Shown one piece after another: positions 31,849-39,098 of a stretch of 39,098 nucleotides of DNA. The DNA is from Bacteroidales bacterium (GTDB taxonomy: Bacteria; Bacteroidota; Bacteroidia; Bacteroidales; GWA2-32-17). The notes beneath the pieces were generated by a model. The model was given only the letters and a program-made list of their open reading frames with translations, did not search any database and was not told where the DNA came from. Position 1 is the stretch's first letter. Every line of letters begins with the position of its first letter. Where the stretch lies: the NCBI GenBank assembly GCA_026417155.1, contig JAOADU010000024.1, positions 1 to 39,098 on the forward strand. The letters run 5' to 3'. The position numbers and the translations under genes are program-made.

Positions 31849-32555
31849 ACTAGTTCGTAAGTAAAACTTAAGTTATCTAAGTTTCTGTAACGCAAATATA
31901 CTTGCATGAGTGTCAATACATCTTTTTTGCAATATTCGGCAATTCGTTCGATGTTTTGTTCATGATAGTAAACGTTATATACATCTTTGCCAGAAATATC
32001 GTCTTTAGGGGAAGGATAACCAAAAATGTAAGCGAGTAAATCAAGAGATGTGAAGTTTTTGTAATCGCCAAATCGCCAAAGTTCCATGGTATCTATGTGG
32101 CGAACTTCCCATGGACGACTACCGGATGTTTGCAAAATATTAGGAATATTAATACGATTAACAACAGCTCTTCGTGCAATGTAAGGAAAATCAAATTCTT
32201 TACCATTATGAGCACAGAGGTAATTATTTTCGCTATTAAAATGTTTTTCGATGATAGAAAAAAATTCTGTTAATATTGTTTTTTCATCATGTCCATAAAT
32301 TGATTTAATTCGTGCATGCAAACTATTGTCGTTCTTCATAAGGTAACCAATGCCTATACAAATAATTTTTCCGAATTCTGCATAAATTCCTGCACGCTCA
32401 TAAATCTTTTCTGGACTTTCTTCTTTACTTAATCTTTCAGCTTTGTTTTTCCAGAAAAGTTTCATTGCATCGGGCATCATCTCGTACGATTCGTATTGTG
32501 GTACCGTTTCAATATCTAAAAAAAGAATATTTTCAATAGGAATGCTTTGTATCAT
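31845..32555 (-). CDS. DEDD-type 3'-5' exonuclease (PolB-like exonuclease fold)
   Basis: 236 residues. The RNase H-like exonuclease motifs are visible: ExoI LFLDIETVPQ (Asp-x-Glu), ExoII LCAHNGKEFDFPYI (with Asn and Asp), a middle RHIDTMELWRFGD, and ExoIII EYCKKDVLTLMQVYLRY (Tyr-x-x-x-Asp, DEDDy). It most resembles the family annotated as predicted 3'-5' exonuclease related to the PolB proofreading domain. It stands alone, without a polymerase, so a nucleic-acid trimming or repair role is inferred. Overlaps udk by 23 bases and the lipoprotein downstream by 4. Confidence 0.9.
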   Translation of the reverse strand: MIQSIPIENILFLDIETVPQYESYEMMPDAMKLFWKNKAERLSKEESPEKIYERAGIYAEFGKIICIGIGYLMKNDNSLHARIKSIYGHDEKTILTEFFSIIEKHFNSENNYLCAHNGKEFDFPYIARRAVVNRINIPNILQTSGSRPWEVRHIDTMELWRFGDYKNFTSLDLLAYIFGYPSPKDDISGKDVYNVYYHEQNIERIAEYCKKDVLTLMQVYLRYRNLDNLSFTYELV

Positions 32556-33171
32556 GTTCGCTATTTTTTAATTTTTGTTCTATTATTTGGCTTAAAATAT
32601 TGATGGCAACAGTATTGTCACCACCCTGAGGAACAATAATATCGGCATAGCGTTTAGTGGGTTCAATAAACTGCAAATGCGATGGTTTAACGGTTTTCAG
32701 GTATCTATCTAAAACTTTATCAACCGAACGACCACGTTCTACAATATCACGTTTTATAACTCTTATTAAGCGATCGTCGGCTTCGGCATCAACAAATACT
32801 TTAATATCGCACAATGAACGTAAAGGAGCATGGGTAAAAATTAATATCCCTTCAACAATAATGACATTTTTAGGATAAATGGTTATCGTTTCATTCGACC
32901 TGCTGCATGTTAGGTATGAATAGATAGGCATTTCTATACTTTTACCTTCCTTTAATTCAAGAATATGTTTTACTAGTAAATCGAACTCTACAGAATCGGG
33001 GTGGTCGAAATTTATTTCTAGACGCTCTTCTAAGGGAAGATGGCTATTGTCTTTGTAGTAAGAATCTTGGGGCAAAACTACTACATCGTTGCCACGGCAT
33101 TGTTGAATAATTTTTTTTACGACAGTGGTTTTCCCCGAACCAGTTCCACCGGCAATACCAATAATTAGCAT
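32533..33171 (-). CDS. udk: Uridine kinase
   Basis: Phosphorylates uridine and cytidine in pyrimidine salvage. 212 residues from ATG 33171, the normal start (MLIIGIAGGTGSGKTTVV) and length. The frame is open to 33447, but the extra N-terminus is not conserved and lies antisense to the gene at 33284. Motifs: Walker A GGTGSGKT, LPQDSYYKD, NFDHPDSVEFDLL, VEGILIFTHAPL, KVFVDAEADDRLIRVIKRDIVERGRS, FIEPTKRYADIIVPQGG. First gene of a three-gene operon with the exonuclease and lipoprotein. Confidence 0.95.
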   Translation of the reverse strand: MLIIGIAGGTGSGKTTVVKKIIQQCRGNDVVVLPQDSYYKDNSHLPLEERLEINFDHPDSVEFDLLVKHILELKEGKSIEMPIYSYLTCSRSNETITIYPKNVIIVEGILIFTHAPLRSLCDIKVFVDAEADDRLIRVIKRDIVERGRSVDKVLDRYLKTVKPSHLQFIEPTKRYADIIVPQGGDNTVAINILSQIIEQKLKNSEHDTKHSY

Positions 33172-33188
33172 ACACCGCAAATTTGTCG

Positions 33189-33219
33189 TAAATTTACTTC
33201 TATATTTATATTTTTTCAA
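33189..33219 (-). promoter_or_regulatory. Putative promoter of udk
   Basis: On the minus strand a TTG (plus 33217-33219 reads CAA) is followed, after 20 bases, by TAAATTTA (plus 33189-33196). This is close to the TTG/TAnnTTTG form with the last G replaced by A. It gives a leader of about 10 bases before the ATG at 33171. Confidence 0.4.
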
Positions 33220-33249
33220 GAAAAATTTTCTCATGTGTGTAAAAAGATA

Positions 33250-33257
33250 TAATTTTG
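33250..33257 (+). promoter_or_regulatory. Putative -7 box before the 33284 lipoprotein
   Basis: TAATTTTG matches TAnnTTTG, 26 bases before the ATG. A second TAATTTTG lies at 33270-33277, but is too near the start to place a leader. No TTG at normal spacing. Confidence 0.35.
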
Positions 33258-33283
33258 CTTTATTAACCATAATTTTGTAAGTT

Positions 33284-34105
33284 ATGAAAAATATAGCAGT
33301 TTTTTTTCTAGTAACAAGTGTAGTATTTATTTCATGTAAAAAAGACAAAGATGATGAAAATAACACACCAGCACCAACACCATTATCTATTTTATCGTCC
33401 GATTTTGGCAATGCTGGCGATACTATTGTTATGAATATTGATACCACAAATTTAGGTGGTTTTTCATTAGCTGCAGGTCAAAATCAAATTTGGGATTATT
33501 CAACTATTTCAGCAGATTCTAAAGATACTATTCGCTTATTGCTACCTTCGGCAACTCCTGGTTCGCAATATTTTTCAACAACATCTAATGTAGCAATTCA
33601 ACCTGCCGACGATCCTAATGTTTATTTGTACTTAAACAAAACTACTGACAAAATAGAAGGCATTGGTTTATATGCCAATATACAAGGCACAACTATTCAT
33701 CCGAATTTTACTGATAGACCTATAATGTTAAAATTTCCTTTCGGATACAATTCTAATTTTAAAGATTCTGCCTATCTTACAGATATTATTAATTTTGGAG
33801 TAGGACAATATGGAAAATTAGAAATTGTTCAAAAATACGATGTAGTATGCGATGGAGAAGGAACCATTAAATTACCCAATAATAAAACATACAAAGTAAT
33901 TCGCGAAAAGAGAATAGAAATTCAACATGCAATGATCTATATGGGATTTACATCTAACGGACCATGGACGTTAGTTCAAGACAACAAGGATACTACATAT
34001 GTTTACAATTTTTATGCAAAAAACAAAAAGTGGTATTTAGCAGCAGTTGGTGTAGATAATTTTACAAATAATACTATCAAACGAATACAGTTCTTAAACG
34101 AATAG
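33284..34105 (+). CDS. Surface lipoprotein related to the T9SS cargo at 18950
   Basis: 273 residues. The signal ends with the lipobox ISC (VVFISCKKDKDDE), so Cys19 is lipidated; a charged KKDKDDEN linker follows. The mature protein is strand-rich and shows GNAGDTIVMNID, NQIWDYSTIS, LMLKFPFGYN-like IMLKFPFGYNSNFKDS and CDGEGTIKLPNNKTYKVIREK. Each finds a counterpart in the protein at 18950. It lacks the T9SS sorting tail. Function unknown. It is transcribed alone: -7 box upstream, terminator downstream. Confidence 0.78.
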   Translation: MKNIAVFFLVTSVVFISCKKDKDDENNTPAPTPLSILSSDFGNAGDTIVMNIDTTNLGGFSLAAGQNQIWDYSTISADSKDTIRLLLPSATPGSQYFSTTSNVAIQPADDPNVYLYLNKTTDKIEGIGLYANIQGTTIHPNFTDRPIMLKFPFGYNSNFKDSAYLTDIINFGVGQYGKLEIVQKYDVVCDGEGTIKLPNNKTYKVIREKRIEIQHAMIYMGFTSNGPWTLVQDNKDTTYVYNFYAKNKKWYLAAVGVDNFTNNTIKRIQFLNE

Positions 34106-34125
34106 TTTTTTCTATAAAATAAGGG

Positions 34126-34154
34126 AAGCTGGCAGAATTGCCAGCTTTTTTTTT
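34126..34154 (+). terminator. Intrinsic terminator of the 33284 gene
   Basis: A 9-base stem (AAGCTGGCA at 34126-34134 and its complement at 34139-34147) with a 4-base loop, running into nine Ts to 34154. It lies 20 bases after the stop codon. Confidence 0.85.
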
Positions 34155-34231
34155 CTAAAGAATTGATAATTAAAGTATTTAAAAAAAACATTTTTTTCGG
34201 AAATAAATTTTTTCTGAACTTATGAAATCAG

Positions 34232-34239
34232 TATATTTG
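34232..34239 (+). promoter_or_regulatory. Putative -7 box before the acyl-CoA synthetase operon
   Basis: TATATTTG matches TAnnTTTG, 24 bases before the ATG at 34264. It would start the four-gene run up to 38920. Confidence 0.4.
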
Positions 34240-34263
34240 AGCGTTTTTCTAATAATGTAACAT

Positions 34264-36327
34264 ATGATAAATAATGCATTAATAAACCCTGCAAGTATTG
34301 TTGTTGTAGGTGGATCTAATACGATCCAAAAACCTGGCGGTAAAGTTTTAAAAAACATTATTGATCATCAATATAAAGGACAGCTATATGTAGTAAATCC
34401 TAAAGAAAACGAAGTTCAGGGGATTATTTCTTATGCCACTGTAAATGATTTACCATCGTCAGTAGATTTGGCAATTTTAGCTATTCCAGCTAAATTTTGT
34501 CTCGAAACTGTCGAAATACTGACACAACATAAGGGAACCCGAGCTTTTATTATTTTATCGGCAGGCTTCAGCGAAGAAAGCCATGAAGGAGCAGAACTCG
34601 AAAAAAGAATCGTTGAAACTATTGAAGCCGTTAATGGATGTTTAATTGGTCCAAATTGCATTGGTGTGATGAATACAAGTTATGCAGGAGTATTTACAAC
34701 ACCAATCCCCAAGCTCGATCCACAAGGCTGCGATTTTATCAGTGGGAGTGGAGCAACCGCTGTATTTATTATGGAATACGGAATCCCCAAAGGATTAACT
34801 TTTTCGAGTGTATATTCTGTTGGCAATAGTGCCCAAATAGGTGTTGAAGAAGTGCTTGAATATATGGATATTACTTTCGATCCAGAGAAAAGTTCGAAAG
34901 TAAAACTCCTTTATATTGAAAACATAAAAAAGCCGCAAAAATTATTAAAACACGCCAGTTCGTTAATACAAAAAGGATGTAAAATTGCTGCCATAAAGGC
35001 TGGAAGCTCCGAAGCAGGTAGTCGTGCAGCTTCGTCCCATACTGGTGCGATGGCAAGTCCCGATGTCGCTGTAGATGCATTATTTAGAAAAGCTGGCATT
35101 GTTCGTTGTTATGGACGCGAAGAGCTTACTACTGTTGCATCCATATTTATGCATAAACCACTCAAAGGCAAGCGAATAGCAGTAATAACACATGCTGGTG
35201 GACCTGCAGTTATGCTAACGGATGCACTTTCGCAAGGAGGATTTGAAGTGCCTCCCATTGCAGGAAGTAAAGCGGAAGAACTATTGACACATCTATTTCC
35301 AGGTTCTTCAGTTGCCAATCCAATAGATTTCTTAGCAACCGGAACAGCCGAACAATTAGGAATCATTATAGATTATTGTGAGCATCACTTCGATAACATT
35401 GATGCTATGGCTGTAATTTTTGGTAGTCCTGGATTGTTCCCTGTTTACGATGTATATAATGTATTACACGAAAAAATGTTGACCTGTAAGAAACCAATCT
35501 TTCCTATTTTACCATCAATTATTAATGTTGCCGACGAAATAAACGATTTTATTTCTAAAGGGCATATTTATTTTCCAGATGAAGTATTATTTGCTCGTGC
35601 TTTAGCTAAAGTATACACTACTAATAAAGTAAAGCAAAGTAAAGAAAATCCATATATTTTGAACAAAGAGCGACTCCATAGTATTATTTCCCATTATAAT
35701 AATGGGTATTTAAAGCCGATTGATGTCAATATGTTACTCGAAACAGCAGGTATTCCTGTTGTTGGCGAAGTTATTGCAAAAGATGTTATCGAAGCAGTGA
35801 AAGCTGCCGATGAGTTTGGTTACCCTGTTGTAATGAAAGTTGTAGGTCCTGTTCACAAAACTGACGTTGGAGGAGTGGCATTAAATATCAAATCGCAAGA
35901 GCAAGTTGTAAAAGAATTTGAGCGCATGATGAAAATAAAAGATGTAACAGGAATACTCATACAACCAATGTTGAGTGGAATTGAATTATTTATTGGAGCA
36001 AAACGCGAATCGTCTTTCGGACATATTATTATGTTTGGTTTGGGAGGAATTTTTATCGAAATACTTAAAGATGTTCAAACAGCGTTAGTTCCAGTAAATA
36101 AAGATGAAATTATTGAGCTTATCCGACAACTTAAAACCTACCCGATGCTTAAAGGTTATAGAGGTATGCAAGGTGTTAATATTGAAATTTATGCCGATAT
36201 TATATGTCGTGTTTCGGCTTTATTACATGCTGTTCCCGAAATTTTCGAAATGGATATAAATCCATTACTAGGAAAAGAAAATCAAGTAATTGCCGTAGAT
36301 GCACGAATTAGAATTGAAAAGGAATAA
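34264..36327 (+). CDS. ADP-forming acyl-CoA (acetate--CoA) ligase, fused alpha-beta
   Basis: Converts an acyl-CoA (such as acetyl-CoA), ADP and phosphate to the acid, CoA and ATP, giving ATP by substrate-level phosphorylation. 687 residues. The CoA-binding domain starts at IVVVGGSNTIQKPGGKV; succinyl-CoA-ligase-like domains follow, with IGPNCIGVMNT, the phosphohistidine loop ASSHTGAMASPDV (His259) and VITHAGGPAVMLTD. A C-terminal ATP-grasp domain has LETAGIPVVGEV, FGYPVVMKVVGPVHKTDVGG and FGLGGIFIEILKDV. Alpha and beta parts are fused, as in many bacteria and archaea. The actual acid is not known. The membrane-protein gene follows after 12 bases. Confidence 0.93.
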   Translation: MINNALINPASIVVVGGSNTIQKPGGKVLKNIIDHQYKGQLYVVNPKENEVQGIISYATVNDLPSSVDLAILAIPAKFCLETVEILTQHKGTRAFIILSAGFSEESHEGAELEKRIVETIEAVNGCLIGPNCIGVMNTSYAGVFTTPIPKLDPQGCDFISGSGATAVFIMEYGIPKGLTFSSVYSVGNSAQIGVEEVLEYMDITFDPEKSSKVKLLYIENIKKPQKLLKHASSLIQKGCKIAAIKAGSSEAGSRAASSHTGAMASPDVAVDALFRKAGIVRCYGREELTTVASIFMHKPLKGKRIAVITHAGGPAVMLTDALSQGGFEVPPIAGSKAEELLTHLFPGSSVANPIDFLATGTAEQLGIIIDYCEHHFDNIDAMAVIFGSPGLFPVYDVYNVLHEKMLTCKKPIFPILPSIINVADEINDFISKGHIYFPDEVLFARALAKVYTTNKVKQSKENPYILNKERLHSIISHYNNGYLKPIDVNMLLETAGIPVVGEVIAKDVIEAVKAADEFGYPVVMKVVGPVHKTDVGGVALNIKSQEQVVKEFERMMKIKDVTGILIQPMLSGIELFIGAKRESSFGHIIMFGLGGIFIEILKDVQTALVPVNKDEIIELIRQLKTYPMLKGYRGMQGVNIEIYADIICRVSALLHAVPEIFEMDINPLLGKENQVIAVDARIRIEKE

Positions 36328-36339
36328 AATTATAAAAAC

Positions 36340-37062
36340 ATGAAAAAGAAAGATTTAGTATTTTTATTAATTGCAATGGTTATAGTTTTTCCATACTTAC
36401 CATTCGGTTTTCTTAACAATTTTCAATCATCATTTTTATACAATGAAGAATATTGGATTGTAACAAGTTTCATCAAATTTGCATTTTTAGCAACACTTGG
36501 CGAAGTAATAGGATTAAGAATAAGAACAGGAAATTATTACGAAAAAGGTTTTGGGCTAATTCCTCGTATGCTTGTGTGGGGTGTTTTAGGGTTAACTATA
36601 AAAATTGCTTTTGTAGTATATGCAGCCGGAATTCCTGTATTAATTGAAAAATATTTTTGGATTTCGGGTGCAAAAGACTCAATGGCATATAAAGATATTT
36701 TTGAGGCAAGTGAACATGGACTAGGTGGAGTACGTTTTCTCGCGGCATTTTTAATAAGTACTATCATGAATTTAACATATGCACCCGTAATGATGACGTT
36801 TCATAAAATTACCGATACCCATATCATGCAACAAGGAGGCTCGTTAATAAAGTTTTTTTCGCCTATACCTATACGCCAAATTTTTCCAACAATAAACTGG
36901 GATTTGCAATGGAATTTTATTTTTAAGAAAACTATTCCACTATTTTGGATTCCTATGCAAACCATTAATTTTATGGTAGCTTCGGAATATAGAGTTGTTA
37001 TTGCTGCTTTTTTAGGCATTGTTTTAGGTATATTGCTATCAATTGCTACTCCAAAAAAATAA
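36340..37062 (+). CDS. Mpv17/PMP22-like integral membrane protein
   Basis: 240 residues with several membrane segments: residues about 5-25, 42-60 (IVTSFIKFAFLATLGEVIG), 76-98 (LVWGVLGLTIKIAFVVYAAG), 132-152 and a C-terminal VVIAAFLGIVLGILLSIA. Near the C-terminus, FWIPMQTINFMVASEYRVV parallels the Mpv17/PMP22 signature WxPxQxxNFxxVPxxxR (Trp, Pro, Gln, Asn-Phe, Tyr-Arg); NWDLQW precedes it, as in the family. Upstream FLATLGEVIGLRIRTG lies where Mpv17 proteins have T-x-G-x-L-x-x-x-GD. Mpv17 proteins are mainly eukaryotic and form organelle-membrane channels of uncertain substrate. The resemblance is by eye, so it needs a profile search. Sits between ACD and Nif3-like genes with gaps of 12 and 3 bases. 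Confidence 0.55.
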   Translation: MKKKDLVFLLIAMVIVFPYLPFGFLNNFQSSFLYNEEYWIVTSFIKFAFLATLGEVIGLRIRTGNYYEKGFGLIPRMLVWGVLGLTIKIAFVVYAAGIPVLIEKYFWISGAKDSMAYKDIFEASEHGLGGVRFLAAFLISTIMNLTYAPVMMTFHKITDTHIMQQGGSLIKFFSPIPIRQIFPTINWDLQWNFIFKKTIPLFWIPMQTINFMVASEYRVVIAAFLGIVLGILLSIATPKK

Positions 37063-37065
37063 GTT

Positions 37066-38163
37066 ATGACGAAAGTTTCTGAACTTATTGCATATTTGGA
37101 AGACTTGTTTCCATTGGCTTTGCAGGAAAGTTATGATCGTTCGGGTGCACAAATTCTTTTTACAGAAGAGCCAATCAATGGTATTTTGCTTTGTCTCGAT
37201 ATTACAGAAAAAGTTATAGATGAAGCTTTAGAAAAAACATGTAATATTATAATTTGCCATCATCCAATATTGTTTAAACCAATTTATCAAATACGGCAGA
37301 ATCTTCAACAAAGTGATATCATAATTAAAGCAATTAGCAATAAAATTTCAATTTATGCTTTGCATACAAATTTTGATAATTCTTGGCAAGGTACAAATCG
37401 CATATTAACCGAATTGTTAGAATTGAAGAATGTACAGATATTATTGCCCATGGAAAACCAACTCATGAAACTTGTTACGTTTGTACCACATACTCACGTA
37501 GAGTATGTACGACAAGCTTTGTTTGATGCAGGTGCCGGTCATATTGGAAATTATGATTCTTGTAGCTATAATATTGAAGGATATGGCACATTTCGAGGAA
37601 ATGAGGAAGCTAATCCATTTGTGGGCGAAAAAGGACAACTACATCAGGAACCTGAAACACGCATAGAAACTATTTTCCCGGTTTTCAAAACAAATCAAAT
37701 AATACAAGCCTTATTGAAAGCTCATCCGTACGAAGAAGTTGCATACGATTTGTATCCATTATCAAACAAATACTATAGAGCAGGAAGTGGAATGATAGGC
37801 TATCTGCACGATCCGATGTCGAAAGAAGCTTTTTTATGGTATGTAAAAGAACGCATAGGTTCTAATATATTAAAGTACAACCATTGCATAAAAGATGTAA
37901 TACAAAAAGTTGCCGTATGCAGTGGAAGCGGCAGTTCATTGATACCTAAAGTGCTTCAGGAAAAGGCAGATGCGTTTATTACAAGCGACATAAGTTATCA
38001 TAATTTTATTGAAACACCTTCGCAACTATTATTAATAGATGCAGGTCATTATGAAACAGAAATTCACTTTACAAAAAAAATATTTGAAATTATTACGAAA
38101 AAAAATACTAATTTTGCAGTCCATTTATCCGAAAGTTGTTTGAATCCAGTAAATTATTATTAA
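37066..38163 (+). CDS. Nif3-like dinuclear metal-centre protein
   Basis: 365 residues of the Nif3/YbgI/YqfO family. The N-terminal half shows GILLCLDITEKVIDEAL, the metal ligands IIICHHPILFKP (two His) and ALHTNFDN (His, Asp); the centre holds the inserted PII-like domain (LVTFVPHTHVEYVRQALFDAGAG); the C-terminal half has VAVCSGSGSSLIPKVL, DAFITSDISYHNF and DAGHYETE (His, Glu). The longer form with the insert is the Gram-positive/Bacteroidota type. The role is unsettled; it has been called GTP cyclohydrolase I type 2-like. Followed after 1 base by a zinc-ribbon protein, a pairing I recall from Bacteroidota. Confidence 0.93.
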   Translation: MTKVSELIAYLEDLFPLALQESYDRSGAQILFTEEPINGILLCLDITEKVIDEALEKTCNIIICHHPILFKPIYQIRQNLQQSDIIIKAISNKISIYALHTNFDNSWQGTNRILTELLELKNVQILLPMENQLMKLVTFVPHTHVEYVRQALFDAGAGHIGNYDSCSYNIEGYGTFRGNEEANPFVGEKGQLHQEPETRIETIFPVFKTNQIIQALLKAHPYEEVAYDLYPLSNKYYRAGSGMIGYLHDPMSKEAFLWYVKERIGSNILKYNHCIKDVIQKVAVCSGSGSSLIPKVLQEKADAFITSDISYHNFIETPSQLLLIDAGHYETEIHFTKKIFEIITKKNTNFAVHLSESCLNPVNYY

Positions 38164-38164
38164 T

Positions 38165-38920
38165 ATGGCTAAAAAAGAAAATCCTGTAGTTGAAACAACC
38201 GATTTGTCGGTAGAAGAAAAACTTAAAGCCCTTTTTTCCTTACAAAGCATAGATTCACAAATAGATAATATAATAAAACTTCGTGGAGAATTGCCTCTTG
38301 AAGTGCAGGATTTGGAAGACGAAGTCATGGGGCTAGAAACCCGTTATCATAAATATTTAGATGAAATAAAAAATTTGGAGCAAAAAGTTAGCGGTAAGAA
38401 AATAGAAATTAAGAAAGCCGAAGATCTCATTAAAAAATATACAGAACAGCAAAGTAATGTACGAAATAACAGAGAATACGATGCAATAAATAAAGAAATA
38501 GAATTTCAACAGCTCGAAATTCAATTATGCGAAAAACACATAAAAGAATTTAATACCCAGATTGAACAATTAAAAAACGAATCGACGGTTACCAAAGAAA
38601 CACTTGAAAAAAGAAAAGCTGATTTAGAATTAAAAAGAAAAGAACTGGCAGAAATTATTGAAGAAACACAAAAAGAAGAAGAACAACTAAGAGAACAATC
38701 TCTCAATTTAGAGAAATTAATTGAACCGCGTTTGCTTACTGCATATAAGAGAATTCGTAAAAATGCTCGCAATGGCTTGGCTGTTGTTAAAGTACAACGT
38801 GATGCTTGTGGTGGTTGCTTTGCAAAAATTCCTCCACAACGTCAGCTCGAAATTCGCTCACGTAAAAAAATCATTGTTTGCGAATACTGTGGGCGAATAT
38901 TAATTGACCCTGAATTGTAA
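38165..38920 (+). CDS. C4-type zinc-ribbon coiled-coil protein
   Basis: 251 residues. A long coiled coil (about residues 40-185, Glu/Lys/Leu-rich, for example KFEIKKAEDLIKKY-like KKIEIKKAEDLIKKY and DLELKRKELAEIIEE) is followed by a compact zinc ribbon: ACGGCFAKIPPQRQLEIR and IIVCEYCGRILIDPEL (Cys-x-x-Cys, twice). This is the zf-RING_7 / CdsZ (CT398)-like family. Known members form rod-like dimers; a role in RNA or protein scaffolding is suggested for some. Last gene of the run starting at 34264. Confidence 0.9.
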   Translation: MAKKENPVVETTDLSVEEKLKALFSLQSIDSQIDNIIKLRGELPLEVQDLEDEVMGLETRYHKYLDEIKNLEQKVSGKKIEIKKAEDLIKKYTEQQSNVRNNREYDAINKEIEFQQLEIQLCEKHIKEFNTQIEQLKNESTVTKETLEKRKADLELKRKELAEIIEETQKEEEQLREQSLNLEKLIEPRLLTAYKRIRKNARNGLAVVKVQRDACGGCFAKIPPQRQLEIRSRKKIIVCEYCGRILIDPEL

Positions 38921-39024
38921 TACACTATAATAATTAAACTATATTCAGTTCTTTTTTATATCTTTAAGATAAAATTTTATTATTAAATTTTAATTAAATT
39001 TAAGCATTTACAAAATTTTTATTG

Positions 39025-39032
39025 TAAATTTG
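39025..39032 (+). promoter_or_regulatory. Putative -7 box before the 39048 gene
   Basis: TAAATTTG matches TAnnTTTG, 15 bases before the ATG at 39048. It supports a separate promoter for this edge gene. The stretch 38921-39024 shows no other gene. Confidence 0.35.
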
Positions 39033-39047
39033 AAAAAATCTTATTTT

Positions 39048-39098
39048 ATGAAAACAAAGCAATTAGTCATAATTATTTCTATTTTGTTAGTATTAATT
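39048..39098 (+). CDS. Exported protein, 3' partial
   Basis: The frame runs from ATG 39048 to the edge of the window without a stop. The 17 visible residues are MKTKQLVIIISILLVLI, a basic N-terminus followed by a hydrophobic core, so a signal peptide or membrane anchor. The preceding -7 box supports a real start. The function cannot be inferred. Confidence 0.55.
   Translation, partial: MKTKQLVIIISILLVLI

Noticed and set aside
33172-33447. N-terminal extension of uridine kinase
   Set aside because: The added residues are not conserved, run antisense through the 33284 lipoprotein gene, and the promoter at 33189-33219 lies inside it.
34431-35366. Several minus-strand ORFs inside the acyl-CoA ligase gene
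   Set aside because: All are antisense to conserved domains and show no start signal or family resemblance.
1-39098. CRISPR arrays, tRNA/rRNA genes, insertion sequences, phage or defence operons
   Set aside because: I looked for direct-repeat/spacer periodicity, cloverleaf sequences, transposase motifs and toxin-antitoxin or nuclease clusters and saw none. A tRNA scan would settle the RNA part.

Overview
The window is a stretch of chromosome from a member of the Bacteroidota, most likely an environmental, possibly anaerobic or fermentative lineage near Bacteroidales. The reasons are direct: strongly AT-rich DNA; type IX secretion (T9SS) hallmarks (SprB-type repeats with a type B C-terminal domain, PorP/SprF, PorT, and two proteins with type A sorting tails); many lipoproteins and small outer-membrane barrels; almost no Shine-Dalgarno sequences; and repeated TAnnTTTG promoter -7 boxes, the Bacteroidetes type. 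I saw no rRNA, tRNA, CRISPR array, insertion sequence, integrase or phage gene. It reads as ordinary core chromosome with some unusual accessory proteins. No gene-free stretch exceeds about 300 bases.

Layout. 1-2041: the 3' end of a large SprB-like surface adhesin followed by its PorP/SprF-type partner. 2100-5691: glutamate racemase, a Tex-type RNA-binding protein on the opposite strand, and a small envelope protein. 5703-7486 (minus): a two-gene unit with an exported ankyrin-repeat/beta-barrel fusion and a lipoprotein. 7563-11266: purL, ubiE/menG and porT. 11340-17682: a nucleotide-sugar cluster (ugd, UDP-glucuronate decarboxylase, rmlA, rmlC, rmlD, phosphohexomutase) that supplies UDP-glucuronate/UDP-xylose and dTDP-rhamnose; rmlB is not in it. 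17671-20032 (minus): photolyase and a T9SS cargo protein. 20083-23396 (minus): a tandem AAA+ ATPase with a duplicated N-terminal module, and a methyltransferase. 23466-27256 (minus): an Omp28-like T9SS cargo, purC and phoH. 27337-30246 (plus): a compact run with a divergent SAM hydroxide adenosyltransferase-like protein, an ABM-fold protein, mazG, a SagB-like oxidoreductase and a DUF2784 membrane protein. 30228-33171 (minus): small lipoproteins and an exported charged protein, then a DEDD exonuclease and uridine kinase. 33284-38920 (plus): a lipoprotein, then a four-gene run of ADP-forming acyl-CoA synthetase, an Mpv17/PMP22-like membrane protein, a Nif3-like protein and a C4 zinc-ribbon coiled coil. 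An exported protein begins at 39048 and runs off the edge.

The most interesting items are the AAA+ protein with a 2+2 architecture (two GWG-motif beta modules plus two CbbX-type ATPase domains, the second with an altered Walker B), the exported ankyrin/outer-membrane-barrel fusion, the bacterial Mpv17-like membrane protein, and two related surface proteins that differ in how they are anchored. None amounts to a clearly new multi-gene system on sequence alone. All functions are assigned by reading motifs, without database searches.
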